Source: Sthenelais limicola (lineage: Eukaryota > Annelida > Polychaeta > Phyllodocida > Sigalionidae). From it: a DNA stretch of 64,000 nt. Positions 10,117-25,100 of the stretch are shown here, in pieces. The translations under genes were made by a program, and so were the position numbers. The notes under the pieces are model-generated. The model saw nothing but the letters and a program-made list of their open reading frames with translations, made no database searches and was not told the origin of the DNA. Every line of letters begins with the position of its first letter. The first letter of the stretch is position 1. The stretch is taken from NCBI GenBank assembly GCA_942159475.1, contig OW804096.1, forward strand, positions 142,407,951 to 142,471,950, written 5' to 3'.

Positions 10117-13100
10117 GTAAGTCAATACTCATCTAGTAATCTGACATCTAGTAATCTGACATCTAGTAATCTGACATCTAGTAATCTGAAAATTGATCTG
10201 ATCAAATCGCGTCTAAAAGCACTATTACCCTCGGTCACCAAACCGAGGGGTAATAATGCTATGTGGGTCAGATTTTCAGAAAATGTACAATTCAGCTTTA
10301 CCAATCCTCTCAAATAACCCAAATTTTAGACAAAAATTAAGTTCAAAATACAGTTCAACATAACCAAACTGATTGCTAGAATCCATGCAATGCCAAATAT
10401 ACTCGAATTTACCTAGTATTGACCAAATTTCAGTCCAATTTAGCAGAATTGACCAAAAGTGTAGAGCTGCCAATTGTACATTTTCTGAAAATCTGACCCA
10501 TATAATAGCCATACACCACATAGAAGTATATTCACATGTGGGAGTCACTCAGGCATATTTGGGATACCTTTCTGTCAGAAAGAATATATCCCAAATCCAA
10601 GACAGTATCTCTTCGGATATCAAGATCTCCATAAGTCATGTTGATTATGTGTTGGAATATCTTAGAAAAGGAAAGTGATATTCGAAAAAAGAAAAACATT
10701 GAATATGTTGGATATTTACTATTACATATTGATATCCATCCTGGTATTTCAGGCACCCAGCGGAAGACCTACCTAGACTCATGTCTATTTAGAATGTTGG
10801 ATTACCTTTACTGTATATACCATCTGTTGCAATAAAAGAATTCTTGAATTGAATTGAATCCTTACTGATCGGGGACAAAACATACATTTTGTGTATTTCA
10901 GAATATGCTGAGTTTCTACATTGCAAAGGACGGATGTTCACGGATTTCTCCATGGTACGGAAGGAGATTGAAGATGAAACGGACCGGGTGACGGGTGGGA
11001 ACAAGGGGATTAGCAATGTACCCATTAGCCTCAGAGTCTATTCCCCAAATGGTAAGTTCACTTCTTTTTGTTTTATATATATAATCATTTTTATTTCAAC
11101 ACATATTATACATATGACGATTTCACATTCAAAATTGTACATATATTGTAATGCATTAAAATAGGGTGAACACCCTCTAAACCTAGGTTTTCCTGGCGAC
11201 CCTTAAAATAAATAAATAATTGCTTCATTAAAATGGGTCTAATGATTTAATGATTACGTCTGTATCGACAAAAAACAAAATGTCAGTATTAACTAACTGG
11301 CTGGCTATAGCGTTGGCAAAAGAAATATCAAACATTAAATATTTAGAATTATAGTAATACCTATATTGTTCATCGAATCGATAATGAATGCTTTTGTATT
11401 GTTTTGACTTTGAGTCTGTGAGAATATCACTGTACCACCGAAACCAGCTCAATAAAATTTCTTTAAAAAAAATTAACAGATTTTTATTCAGGAGAAGAAA
11501 CATGACATGTGCTAATGTTAAGTTTTATACGGTTAGGTTGAGACCCTGTCTTCCACCGCCATATCCTGAAATTTCCCAATAAACATTTCAAACAATTTAC
11601 AGTGGTGTTCGGTGTCAATGTTCGACAAATGGTTCTGCATTAATGTGTATATGGTAATGAGTTAATGAAATGGGATGGAAGATGATATTCATACTGGTAT
11701 TTTTTTCATATTTCTTTTTATTTAAAATATTTGTAGTTGGAAGATGTACAAACACCAAACCTGAAGTGTTTTATTTTGGGATATTTTTTTATCTCCCAAC
11801 GTTTTGGTCGTTTTTGCGACCTTCTTCTGGAGTGAGTGACAGTAATTCTTTATATGTTTTAACCTATTTATTCTACTTTTTAACGGTTTTTATAGTATAT
11901 AAATTACATTTTATTTCATGAAGATACATTTGCTATTTTTTACAGCTGACCTTGACCCTTACAGAGTGGATTTAAAAAAATCGAGTTGTTTGTAACTTGA
12001 CCCTTTTGAATTTTCCTAAAATAAATGGGAAAAAGTAAGAAGATTTTAGGAGTAAATAAAATAAGATAAATATAGTAGTATGTTTTCTATTTTTAGCACT
12101 AAACTTGACTTGAGTCACCCAGAAACAAATGAAATAAAAGTGATATTGTAGCTACTATCTTCCAGTGATGATTTTCCGTTATATTCTTATTTTTCCACTA
12201 AATTCGCTAAAGAAATCAAACCATTTATTCACCAGTCTTTTTTTCAATTTTCATTTCGGGCCAATAAACAAATTTAAACAATTATTGTTACAAAAAAATG
12301 CACTATCCCCCATGGAAGTTTTTTATGCGGTGATTTTATACCTTATTTATTTATCCCTGTATAACTAGAGATATAACAAAAGTGGCTCTTGGTTTGAGCC
12401 TGTAATTAAATACAGTTTTTCAGCTAATTTTTGTATGTATGTATGTATATGTTTTTATTTTCGGAAGCTTACACTTTTCAATGACATATCAAATTTTGAC
12501 ACCGAAAAAGGGGGTGGGTCTCCTCTATGAAACCATAGATCTTCCTGAGAGATTTTCAAGAATATCTTAATTTTCAAGAATATCTTAATTTTTATTTTTT
12601 TCTCTTTCAAGAATCTTTTTTTAAAAAAGAAACATTGATGCTTCATTTTTCATATTTTCAATGGTGAATGTGACTCTTACGAAATACAGGAAATTAATAA
12701 AATGAAATATGGATGAATTTTCCCTGTTTTTTCCAGTGCTGAACCTGACCCTCATTGACTTGCCCGGAATGACTAAAGTACCAGTGGGAGACCAGCCGGC
12801 CGACATAGAGATGCAGATACGGGGTATGCTCATGGAGTTCATCACGAAGGACTCCTGTCTCATTCTGGCGGTCTCCCCAGCTAACTCTGATTTAGCCAAC
12901 TCAGACGCCCTCAAAATTGCAAAAGAGGTTGATGCGCAAGGTAAGGATATTTTGAAACTTTCTATTTTTTTATTTTTACTTTTTTTTTACTTTCTATTTT
13001 TTACTCAGCCTAATGCCTTGGTGTTATATACGATGATGCAAGGTTGGGTTGGTGTAATGGAACACCTGATGTGTTTGTTATCAAAATGTTCCAAATGACC

Positions 13101-16100
13101 AATCTTTATTATTCATGCAAAATCATTCATCCATTCATTCATTAATAGGCGATGCTTGAAATAATCCATGCTGGATATAGAGTTTTTTCAATTAAACTGT
13201 TTAGATATGTATTGGCCTTTAATTAGATAAAGAATAAAAAAAAATCACTATAAAATATCTCTGATAATTTATATTTCCTTTTAAATGCTTAAGTGTGGTT
13301 GTGACAGGTGAAAAGTATTTTGTTTGATTAAAAAATATATCTATTTAATGTTGTTTATAATTCCACTCTTTATTTTCGTGTTTCAGGCTCGCGTACTATT
13401 GGTGTCATTACAAAGCTGGATCTGATGGACGAAGGCACCGATGCCAGCCACATACTTGAAAACCGCCTCCTCCCTCTACGCAGAGGTAAATCTAACATGT
13501 TTACAGCTGCACTCTCAGTTAACATTGAATATACCATGTGTTCCAGGAAAATGACTTGCAAAATTGATACTTTTCAAAGTGTTTTTTTCTCAAGATCTCT
13601 TTATTGAATTGTTCTGATTTTTAGAGGGTTTTGTTCTTATTGCCCTATGAGAATGATTCCATGTAACAAATTCTGGGACATTGTAATAAATATATCCTTG
13701 CGTTTTGAAGGCCTTCGTATGGAGTATATTTAATTACTTTACTGGTAATTACCCATCCAGAAACAGTGCAAACTTTTTTTTTCAAAAATATAAATATCAA
13801 ACTTAAAATATACAAATACTTATTAGGTCTCTTAGTGTTTACTATCATTGGAATCAGTTTGATCTCCTCTTTTCAAATATGGTGATATGTCAAAATCCAT
13901 ATTTTGCGACTTATGACTCATTTTCCAAAAACGGATCACACATATATATGATCTACTCGCTGCATTATCAGTTATTAAACAGCAATAAAAAACTCAAGAT
14001 TCTACTTTTTTTTCTGTTCTTTTCAAAATTTGCTAGGATTTTGTTGGTTTTCTTTGTTACAGGGTTTACTTTGTTATAGAAAGTACACATTTATATTTTG
14101 TGGAAATCCGCCAAAATCCTTCCCTGCAGTGGCTTCACTTTATTTATTATATTTTATGAATTAATCAATAATAGAAGCTACGTGTCAGTTTAACTATAGC
14201 AATGCTTCTAAAGATGATGTTCATATTTACAGCCCTGCGTTTTGTTTTCCATAAAGTTGTCTGCAGATGTTAAAGTCTGTATTATACTTTTTCTTTGCCC
14301 AGGATATATTGGAGTTGTAAATCGTAGCCAAAGAGATATAGAAGGAAGAAAAGACATCCAGCAAGCCATCAGCGCAGAAAGGAAATTCTTCCTAAGTCAC
14401 TCTTCCTACAGGTAATACATAGAGAGAATAGAACGAGGAGCAAGTAATTGAATATTTATTGTACAATACATAGAGAGAATAGACCAAGGAGCAGCAAGTA
14501 ATTGAATGTGTATTGTACAATAAATAGAGAGAATAGAACGAGGAGCAAGTAATTGAATATTTATTGTACAATACATAGAGAGAATAGACCAAGGAGCAAG
14601 TAATTGAATATTTATTGTACAATACATAGAGAGAATAGACCAAGGAGCAAGTAATTGAATATTTATTGTACAAAACATAGAGAGAATAGACCAAGGAGAA
14701 AGTAATTGAATATTTATTGTACAATACATAGAGAGAATAGAACGAGGAGCAAGTAATTGAATATTTATTGTACAATACATAGAGAGAATAGACCAAGGAG
14801 AAAGTAATTGAATATTTATTGTACAATACATAGAGAGAATAGACCAAGGAGCAAGTAATTGAATATTTATTGTACAATACATAGAGAGAATAGAACGAGG
14901 AGCAAGTAATTGAATATTTATTGTACAATACATAGAGAGAATAGACCAAGGAGCAAGTAATTGAATATTTATTGTACAATACATAGAGAGAATAGAACGA
15001 GGAGCAAGTAATTGAATATTTATTGTACAATATATAGAGAGAATAGAACGAGGAGCAAGTAATTGAATATTTATTGTACAATAAATAGAGAGAATAGAAC
15101 AAGGAGCAAGTAATTGAATATTTATTGTACAATAAATAGAGAGAATAGACCAAGGAGCAAGTAATTGAATATTTATTGTACAATACATAGAGAGAATAGA
15201 ACAAGGAGCAAGTAATTGAATATTTATTGTACAATACATAGAGAGAATAGACCAAGGAGCAAGTAATTGAATATTTATTGTACAATACATAGAGAGAATA
15301 GAACGAGGAGCAAGTAATTGAATACTTATTGTACAATAAATAGAGAGAATAGAACGAGGAGCAAATAATTGAATACTTATTGTACAATAAATAGAGAGAA
15401 TAGAACGAGGAGCAAGTAATTGAATATTTATTGTACAATACATAGAGAGAATAGAACAAGGAGCAAGTAATTGAATATTTATTGTACAATAAATAGAGAG
15501 AATAGAACGAGGAGCAAGTAATTGAATATTTATTGTACAATACATAGAGAGAATAGACCAAGGAGCAAGTAATTGAATATTTATTGTACAATACATAGAG
15601 AGAATAGAACAAGGAGCAAGTAATTGAATATTTATTGTACAATACATAGAGAGAATAGACCAAGGAGCAAGTAATTGAATATTTATTGTACAATACATAG
15701 AGAGAATAGACCAAGGAGCAAGTAATTAAATATTTATTGTACAATACATAGAGAGAATAGACCAAGGAGCAAGTAATTAAATATTTATTGTACAATACAT
15801 AGAGAGAATAGACCAAGGAGCAAGTATTTGAATACTTATTGTACAATACATAGAGAGAATAGAACGAGGAGCAAGTAATTGAATATTTATTGTACAATAC
15901 ATAGAGAGAATAGACCAAGGAGCAAGTATTTGAATACTTATTGTACAATACATAGAGAGAATAGAACGAGGAGCAAGTAATTGAATATTTATTGTACAAT
16001 ACATAGAGAGAATAGACCAAGGAGCAAGTAATTAAATATTTATTGTACAATACATAGAGAGAATAGACCAAGGAGCAAATAATTGAATATTTATTGTACA

Positions 16101-19100
16101 ATACATAGAGAGAATAGACCAAGGAGCAAATAATTGAATATTTATTGTACAATACATAGAGAGAATAGAACGAGGAGAAAGTAATTGAATATTTATTGTA
16201 CAATACATAGAGAGAATAGAACGAGGAGCAAGTAATTGAATATTTATTGTACAATACATAGAGAGAATAGACCAAGGAGCAAATAATTGAATATTTATTG
16301 TACAATACATAGAGAGAATGGGAAGAGCTGGCAATAATCGAAAATTTATAGGACGAGATTCGTCCACATAAGCACGATGCCGTAGGCAGAGTGCTTATGT
16401 GGACGAATCAAGTCCTATAAATTTTCGATTATTGCTGGCGAGTTCCATTCTATATTTATTATATGTGCATAAAATTTGATCATATGTCATCAGATATCAC
16501 TGAAAAAATACTAAAGAAGTCTCAGAGAGCCCCGCTGCCCCGCTGATAGCCCCACTGACAGCCCCGCTGACAGTCCCGTTATTAGCCAAGTTATATTGTT
16601 GACTTAAAACGTTCATATCACAGCCATTTCGTGAGCTATATTGCTAAAACTTATACCATTCAATAGAGAATTTAATGCTCTATTTAATTATGTGGTTTTT
16701 ATTATGTATTTCTCTAATCATAGTACCAGAATCACGAGTGGATTACCGATCGCGGGGATTTGTTTACATCCTTCGCGGAGATTTGTTTACATCCATTGCT
16801 CCGCGAAGTATATAAACAGAGCTATTTTTAGACAACTATATTCATATAGGACGCGTCCTATATGAATATTTTTATAGCACCCCACTTATAGCACTTCTCA
16901 TATAGCATGCGCGTATAATAAATAGAGAGAATAGAACAAGGAGCAAGTAATTGAATATTTATTGTACAATACATAGAGAGAATAGACCAAGGAGCAAGTA
17001 ATTGAATATTTATTGTACAATACATAGAGAGAATAGACCAAGGAGCAAATAATTGAATATTTATTGTACAATACATAGAGAGAATAGACCAAGGAGCAAG
17101 TAATTGAATATTTATTGTACAATACTTTACTGAGAATAGACCAAGGAGCAAGTATTTGAATATTTATTGTACAATACATAGAGAGAATAGAACGAGGAGC
17201 AAGTAATTGAATATTTATTGTACAATACATAGAGAGAATAGACCAAGGAGCAAGTAATTGAATATTTATTGTACAATACATAGAGAGAATAGAACGAGGA
17301 GCAAGTAATTGAATATTTATTGTACAATACATAGAGAGAATAGAACGAGGAGCAAATAATTGAATATTTATTGTACAATACATAGAGAGAATAGACCAAG
17401 GAGCAAGTAATTGAATATTTATTGTACAATACATAGAGAGAATAGACCAAGGAGCAAGTAATTGAATATTTATTGTACAATACTTTACTGAGAATAGACC
17501 AAGGAGCAAGTATTTGAATATTTATTGTACAATACATAGAGAGAATAGAACGAGGAGCAAGTAATTGAATATTTATTGTACAATACATAGAGAGAATAGA
17601 CCAAGGAGCAAGTAATTGAATATTTATTGTACAATACATACAGGATAACTAACGAGTTGGTTGAAGGATTGTGAATATTGCAATATTCACAATCCTTCAA
17701 CCAACGAGTTAGTTATCTGATTTATTATATATGCTTTATATAAGACAAAACAATGAATATTTTGTAGAAATATTATCAAATTATGATCTTATAAGGCTTA
17801 TTACTATGCACCACGCAGTTCTAACCCGTGTACCAGGCCTTGCTGCAAAGGAAACTAACTTGAGAAAAATAGCTCACAGTTTCGAATCAATTTCAGACAC
17901 TTTCACAGCTTTAATTGTTTTAAAAAGAAAGTAATCCCTTGACAAAAGGTGGACTTTGATTAGGATGAAAGGATTTTAGTTTATTAATTGATTTGATAGC
18001 TGTATTACCCGTCTGCCTGCGTGGAAAGTTACGACGATCAGACGACCAAGTTTTGTTGTCAGATGGCCACTGCGGGAAAATCGCTCACATTTTCGAATCA
18101 TTTATAACCTTTTCACAGCTTTAAATGTTTTTAAAAACAGAATAATGCTTTAACCAAGGATATACTTGAATAGAGTTGAAAGTGTTTTAGTTTATTTTCT
18201 TCATTTTGATCAAATATCACCGTTCTACCTCCCGTTCTGTCTGCGTTACTGTGCGTTGACAACGATGGCGTGATTCCCCTCAGATGGACCTACACGCTTT
18301 CATAGGCGCCTTCAGAGCGTGGAGTTGTATATTACACAACTCAGAGCGTGGAGTTGTATACGCACACAACGTATACAACTCTACAATACGTTGTTTCAAC
18401 GGCAACGCGTATATAATAAATAGAGAGAATAGACCAAGGAGCAAGTAATTGAATATTTATTGTACAATACATAGAGAGAATAGACCAAGGAGCAAGTAAT
18501 TGAATATTTATTGTACAATAAATAGAGAGAATAGAACGAGGAGCAAGTAATTGAATATTTATTGTACAATAAATAGAGAGAATAGAACGAGGAGCAAGTA
18601 ATTGAATATTTATTGTACAATACATAGAGAGAATAGACCAAGGAGCAAGTAATTGAATATTTATTGTACAATACATAGAGAGAATAGAACAAGGAGCAAG
18701 TAATTGAATATTTATTGTACAATACATAGAGAGAATAGACCAAGGAGCAAGTAATTGAATATTTATTGTACAATACATAGAGAGAATAGACCAAGGAGCA
18801 AGTAATTGAATATTTATTGTACAATACATAGAGAGAATAGAACAAGGAGCAAGTAATTGAATATTTATTGTACAATACATAGAGAGAATAGACCAAGGAG
18901 CAAATAATTGAATATTTATTGTACAATACATAGCGAGAATAGAACGAGGAGCAAGTAATTAAATATTTATTATACAATACATAGAGAGAATAGAACGAGG
19001 AGCAAGTAATTGAATATTTATTGTACAATACATAGAGAGAATAGACCAAGGAGCAAATAATTGAATATTTATTGTACAATACATAGCGAGAATAGAACGA

Positions 19101-22100
19101 GGAGCAAGTAATTGAATATTTATTGTACAATACATAGCGAGAATAGAACGAGGAGCAAGTAATTGAATATTTATTGTACAATACATACAGGATAACTAAC
19201 GAGTTGGTTGAAGGATTGTGAATATTGCATGAGTTGCGCAGCAACGAGTGCAATATTCACAATCCTTCAACCAACGAGTTAGTTATCTGATTTATTATAT
19301 ATGCTTTAAATAAGATTAAAAAATGTATATTTTGTGGAAATATTATCAAATTACAACCTTACACAATAGTTAATCATGTATTTTTGTGTGTAGGCCTATC
19401 ACTATGCATCACGCTGTTGAGTGTTGTAGCGGGCATCGCGGAGAGGGGGACCCAGTTGAGAAAAATAGCTCACTTTTACGAATCAACTTTAGACTATTTG
19501 ACAGCTTTAGATTTAAAAAAAGAAGAAGTGACAGTTCGATAAAGGATAGACATTGATAAAGATGAAAGGATTTTAGTTTATTAATTCATTTGAATGAGAT
19601 ATTACACCTCGACCTGGGTTGAAAGTTACGACGATCTGCAGATCATGTTGTCATTCGGCCACTGCTGGGAAATCACATTTTCGAATGAATTTCCAACGTT
19701 TTCCGAGCTTTAAATGATTTTAAAAACACAGTAATGCTTTAACCAAGGATATACTTATATAAAGTTGAAAGTATTCTAGTTTATTTCCTTTATTTTGATC
19801 TAATTTTACTGTTCTACCTCTCATTCTTTCTGCGTTTTGTGCGTTGACAACTGATCGGGCCAATGGCGTGATTCCCGTGTGGTGGGCCTATACGCTGTCA
19901 GAGGCGCCTTCAGAGCGTGGAGTTGTATACGACGCAACTCAGAGCGTGGAGTTGTATACGCACACAACGTATACAACTCTACAATACGTTGTTTTAAGGG
20001 CAACGCGTATATAATAAATAGAGAGAATAGACCAAGGAGCAAATAATTGAATATTTATTGTACAGTACATAGAGAGAATAGAACGAGGAGCAAGTAATTG
20101 AATATTTATTGTACAATACATAGAGAGAATAGACCAAGGAGAAAGTAATTGAATATTTATTGTACAATACATAGAGAGAATAGACCAAGGAGCAAGTAAT
20201 TGAATATTTATTGTACAATACATAGAGAGAATAGACCAAGGAGCAAGTAATTGAATATTTATTGTACAATACATAGAGAGAATAGACCAAGGAGCAAGTA
20301 ATTGAATATTTATTGTACAATACATAGAGAGAATAGACCAAGGAGCAAGTAATTGAATATTTATTGTACAATACATAGAGAGAATAGAACGAGGAGCAAG
20401 TAATTGAATATTTATTGTGCAATACATAGAGAGAATAGAACAAGGAGAAAGTAATTGAATATTTATTGTACAATACATAGAGAGAATAGACCAAGGAGCA
20501 AGTAATTGAATATTTATTGTACAATATATAGAGAGAATAGACCAAGGAGCAAGTAATTGAATATTTATTGTACAATACATAGAGAGAATAGACCAAGGAG
20601 CAAGTAATTGAATATTTATTGTACAATACATAGAGAGAATAGAACGAGGAGCAAGTAATTGAATATTTATTGTACAATACATAGAGAGAATAGACCGAGG
20701 AGCAAATAATTGAATATTTATTGTACAATACATAGAGAGAATAGACCAAGGAGCAAGTAATTGAATATTTATTGTACAATACATAGAGAGAATTGACCAA
20801 GGAGCAAGTAATTGAATATTTATTGTACAATACATAGAGAGAATAGACCAAGGAGCAAGTAATTGAATATTTATTGTACAATACATAGAGAGAATAGACC
20901 AAGGAGCCAGTAATTGAATATTTATTGTACAATACATAGAGAGAATAGACCAAGGAGCAAGTAATTGAATATTTATTGTACAATACATAGAGAGAATGGA
21001 ACGAGGAGCAAGTAATTGAATATTTATTGTACAATACATAGAGAGAATAGACCAAGGAGCAAGTAATTGAATATTTATTGTACAATACATAGAGACAATA
21101 GAACGAGGAGCAAGTAATTGAATATTTATTGTACAATACATAGTGAGAATAGAACGAGGAGCAAGTAATTGAATATTTATTGTACAATACATAGAGAGAA
21201 TAGAATGAGGAGCAAGTAATTGAATATTTATTGTACAATACATAGAGAGAATAGAACGAGGGGCAAGTAATTGAATATTTATTGTACAATACATAGAGAG
21301 AATAGAACGAGGAGCAAGTAATTGAATATTTATTGTACAATACATAGAGAGAATAGAATGAGGAGCAAGTAATTGAATATTTATTGTACAATACATAGAG
21401 AGAATAGACCAAGGAGCAAGTAATTGAATATTTATTGTACAATACATAGTGAGAATAGAACGAGGAGCAAGTAATTGAATATTTATTGTACAATACATAG
21501 AGAGAATAGACCAAGGAGCAAGTAATTGAATATTTATTGTACAATACATAGAGAGAATAGAACGAGGAGCAAGTAATTGAATATTTATTGTACAATACAT
21601 AGAGAGAATAGAACGAGGAGCAAGTAATTGAATATTTATTGTACAATACATAGAGAGAATAGACCAAGGAGCAAGTAATTGAATATTTATTGTACAATAC
21701 ATAGAGAGAATAGACCAAGGAGCAAGTAATTGAATATTTATTGTACAATAAATAGAGAGAATAGACCAAGGAGCAAGTATTTGAATACTTATTGTACAAT
21801 ACATAGAGAGAATAGAACGAGGAGCAAGTAATTGAATATTTATTGTACAATAAATAGAGAGAATAGAACGAGGAGCAAGTAATTGAATATTTATTGTACA
21901 ATACATAGAGAGAATAGACCAAGGAGCAAGTAATTGAATATTTATTGTACAATAAATAGAGAGAATAGAACAAGGAGCAAGTAATTGAATATTTATTGCG
22001 GAAATTGCCTGAGATATCAAGTCTAATAAATATTCAATCATTGGCTCTGAGATCTATTATGTTTCTTGTAAGTTTAAATATCAAATCTAATCTTATTATT

Positions 22101-25100
22101 GTGATGTATGTGATGATCTATGAATTTAAATTGCTTAATGAATATTTAAATGTCCATTTGTAATGAATACAATAGAAAATATAAAATCTGAGCCTTCTCT
22201 TGCTGCAGACATATGGCAGACCGCATGGGCACCCCGTACCTACAGCGGGTGCTCAACCAACAACTGACCAACCACATCAGGGACACTCTCCCCACCTTCC
22301 GCAACAAACTCCAGTCCCAGTTCCTGGCCATGGAGAAAGAAGTGGAAGAATACAAAAACTTCAGACCCGATGATCCAACTCGCAAGACAAAAGCTATGAT
22401 GCAGTAAGTACGGAAAAAGTGATCGCGGTATATGTGGTTTCCCCGGTAGATATGATGTTGGTCATCAAGCATGGAATAAACCCTGAGTTTTAGTAATAAT
22501 GTTCTTTGATGCAGTAAGCCAGAAGTTGTACCAAAAAAAGGTTAAAAAGGAAAATAAAGAAAGAAGTTATGAGGTTAAAATTTGCATGATGTGAAATGGT
22601 GTAAGAATGAATGATGAGATAGATAGTGCTTTTCGAGCCAATTATCTGCGAGTTCCCAAATGGAATACAAAAAACTATAGACAAGTTTGGTGATCCAACT
22701 CGCAAGACAAAAACTATGATGCAGAAAATCAGAAGATCTTAATTCATGAATATTCGATAGTATTATATGATATATTAACATAAATAATGAATTAGTCACA
22801 AATAATGAATTAGTTATGACAAACCTTAATAAGTGCAAATACATGAATAATGAATGTCACAAAATTATCCCTTTTCCCTTAAAAAATCATCAAAAGAAGA
22901 AATGGAAATATTTTACACAACGTCCCAATTTATTTTTGCATGGAAGTGTTTTCCACACCTTCTTATTCAATAAATACCTGTATAAGGTACTGATATAATG
23001 AAGTTAGATCCATAATATTTATATCATATGTATATATGTTGATAGATACTATCATTTCAATGTCATTAGCTTTTATTTCTAGTTACATTATATAGTTATG
23101 CACTTGGATAGTTAAACCCACCCTAGACACAGCGCCAAGCAGAATAGCATGGTAAATCCCCTGAGCTTTGGTCTTGACAAAAAACCATTTTTTTTTTTTT
23201 TTTTTTTCCCTTCCCCATCGTCGCGTCAAATTATTAAATAATCATGTCTTGCTGTATAAAAATGTTGAATGATAAAAAAAGACAAATTTCTACCTTTGTC
23301 ACAATATTTTTGTTCTAATTCTTTCAGAATGATTACTCAGTTTGGTCAGGACTTTGAGAAAACTATAGAGGGATCAGGTTCGGAGATCAGCACAAATGAA
23401 CTTTCTGGAGGAGCGAAGATCAATCGTATCTTCCATGAACGATTCCCATTTGAGCTTGTCAAGGTGAGTGTTTCCTTTTATTACACCTTTCTAGACGAGT
23501 CGTGACCCTGTGTGAACATTTGCCGAAAATAAACACAAGTTTAGTACTGCCACCCAAAGCTCTGGTCCGAGAAACTATATCTCCCCAAACCCCTTTTAAC
23601 TTACTTTTCTGGCTTAATTCGATTTTAGCCTGTCTAATTCTTTCACCTAATGAAAGGGAATGACATCAACAACTTTAGAAATGTGTCAGTTTAAAAGAAA
23701 ACCGAGCCCCAGATATGGATGTGAAATTATAATAAAAAATGACTTGAAAATGAAACAAATGTAAAAAGGCTAAAAAGAATCACTTAAAACACCCCCACAG
23801 GCCACTTCACATTCAATTCATGCTTTTCATTTATATCTAATTACAGATTCAGTTCGATGAAAAGCAGCTTCGGTCCGAGATTGTTTACGCAATTAAAAAC
23901 ATTCATGGTATAAGGTAAGAACCATTGAGACTTGCTTGATTAAGTTGGTGGCCTAGAGGTTGTTTTTAGAGCAATGTTTTTGAATAAAAATTTGTTTTTT
24001 TTAAATAAATGGAGTAGGAGTAGGTCAGAAATTTCTGAATGGAATATATATATTGGATGCAATTTCATCTAAATAAATATGTAATTGTAGTGGATTTGAT
24101 CCTTAAGAAAATGTCCTTATTTGTATTTAGAAAATTTAACAATTTCAGACAACTTTCATGTTCACAGAAATACTCAAAACACATCCATTCCATGAAGGTA
24201 GAACAGTTTGATAAACAACTATGCAGGTTTAAAACTAAAGGGCTAAAACTGATTATTTTGTTTTGTTGTTTGTGTTCAGGACAGGTCTGTTCACGCCCGA
24301 CATGGCGTTTGAAACAATAGTAAAACGTCAGATGGAGAAGATGCGCGAGCCTTCACTGGGCTGCGTGGATATGGTGGTTACTGAGCTTAGCAAGGTCGTC
24401 AGGTCTTGTTCAGATAAGGTAAGCTTTTCTCTATAATAGGGGATTTGCATAGCCTCCATTTTGAATCTTGATTCGTATGGAATTATGGGACTAATGGTAC
24501 AGTCTAAAATCTATAGAAAACATGCCATGTTCAGCATGGAATATTTATCAATGCTCTAATGTCAATATCCATGTGTGATACATGTTTCCATAACACAAGC
24601 CACCAGCTTTCCCATCATGCATTTGGCTTTTATAGATCATTTACACGAGCTATGATTTTGGTGAAAACATTCTTGCAATTTTCATTAAAAAGTTTGCCAA
24701 ATATATGTGTCATATTTCATCAGAATCTATCCCAGGATGCACTGCAGTAGACATGTGCAGTGAGACATTCAATTCCCCTATTTAGTACAACAAAACGAAA
24801 AGATTCAAGAAAAATTCTACATTTTACATAGTTTTTTCTCAGTTTTACCAACACATGAACAATTAATTATATTATCAGTATTCACTTTCTATAACATTTA
24901 TAATACAAAATTGTGTTCCCAATAATTCAGTTTCCTTTTAGAAATAAGTGAAAATTGTTATTCAGTTGGGTTTTTTTGCAACATATTTATTTATTCCTAT
25001 CCTGCCTTCTTGACTGTTATTTAGTTTATTCCTGCTATATCTGTCATACAAACAGTCATTTGTAATCTAACAATATTCTCTGTGATCTGTAGATGGCTCG

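Noticed and set aside
14392..16305. 637-codon minus-strand open frame of a repeated 17-residue unit (and similar frames at 14406, 16898, 18341, 18396, 19939 and 19994)
   Set aside because: The satellite unit is 51 bp with no stop in two minus-strand frames, so any uninterrupted array stays open. The arrays lie inside a dynamin intron and the predicted peptides have no family features.
14412..21998. Regular repeats resembling a CRISPR array
   Set aside because: Units are directly contiguous with no unique spacers, and the locus is a eukaryotic intron.
23915..25092. Mutually exclusive second copy of exon 10
   Set aside because: No second [12 protein letters not shown] segment is present between exons 9 and 11.
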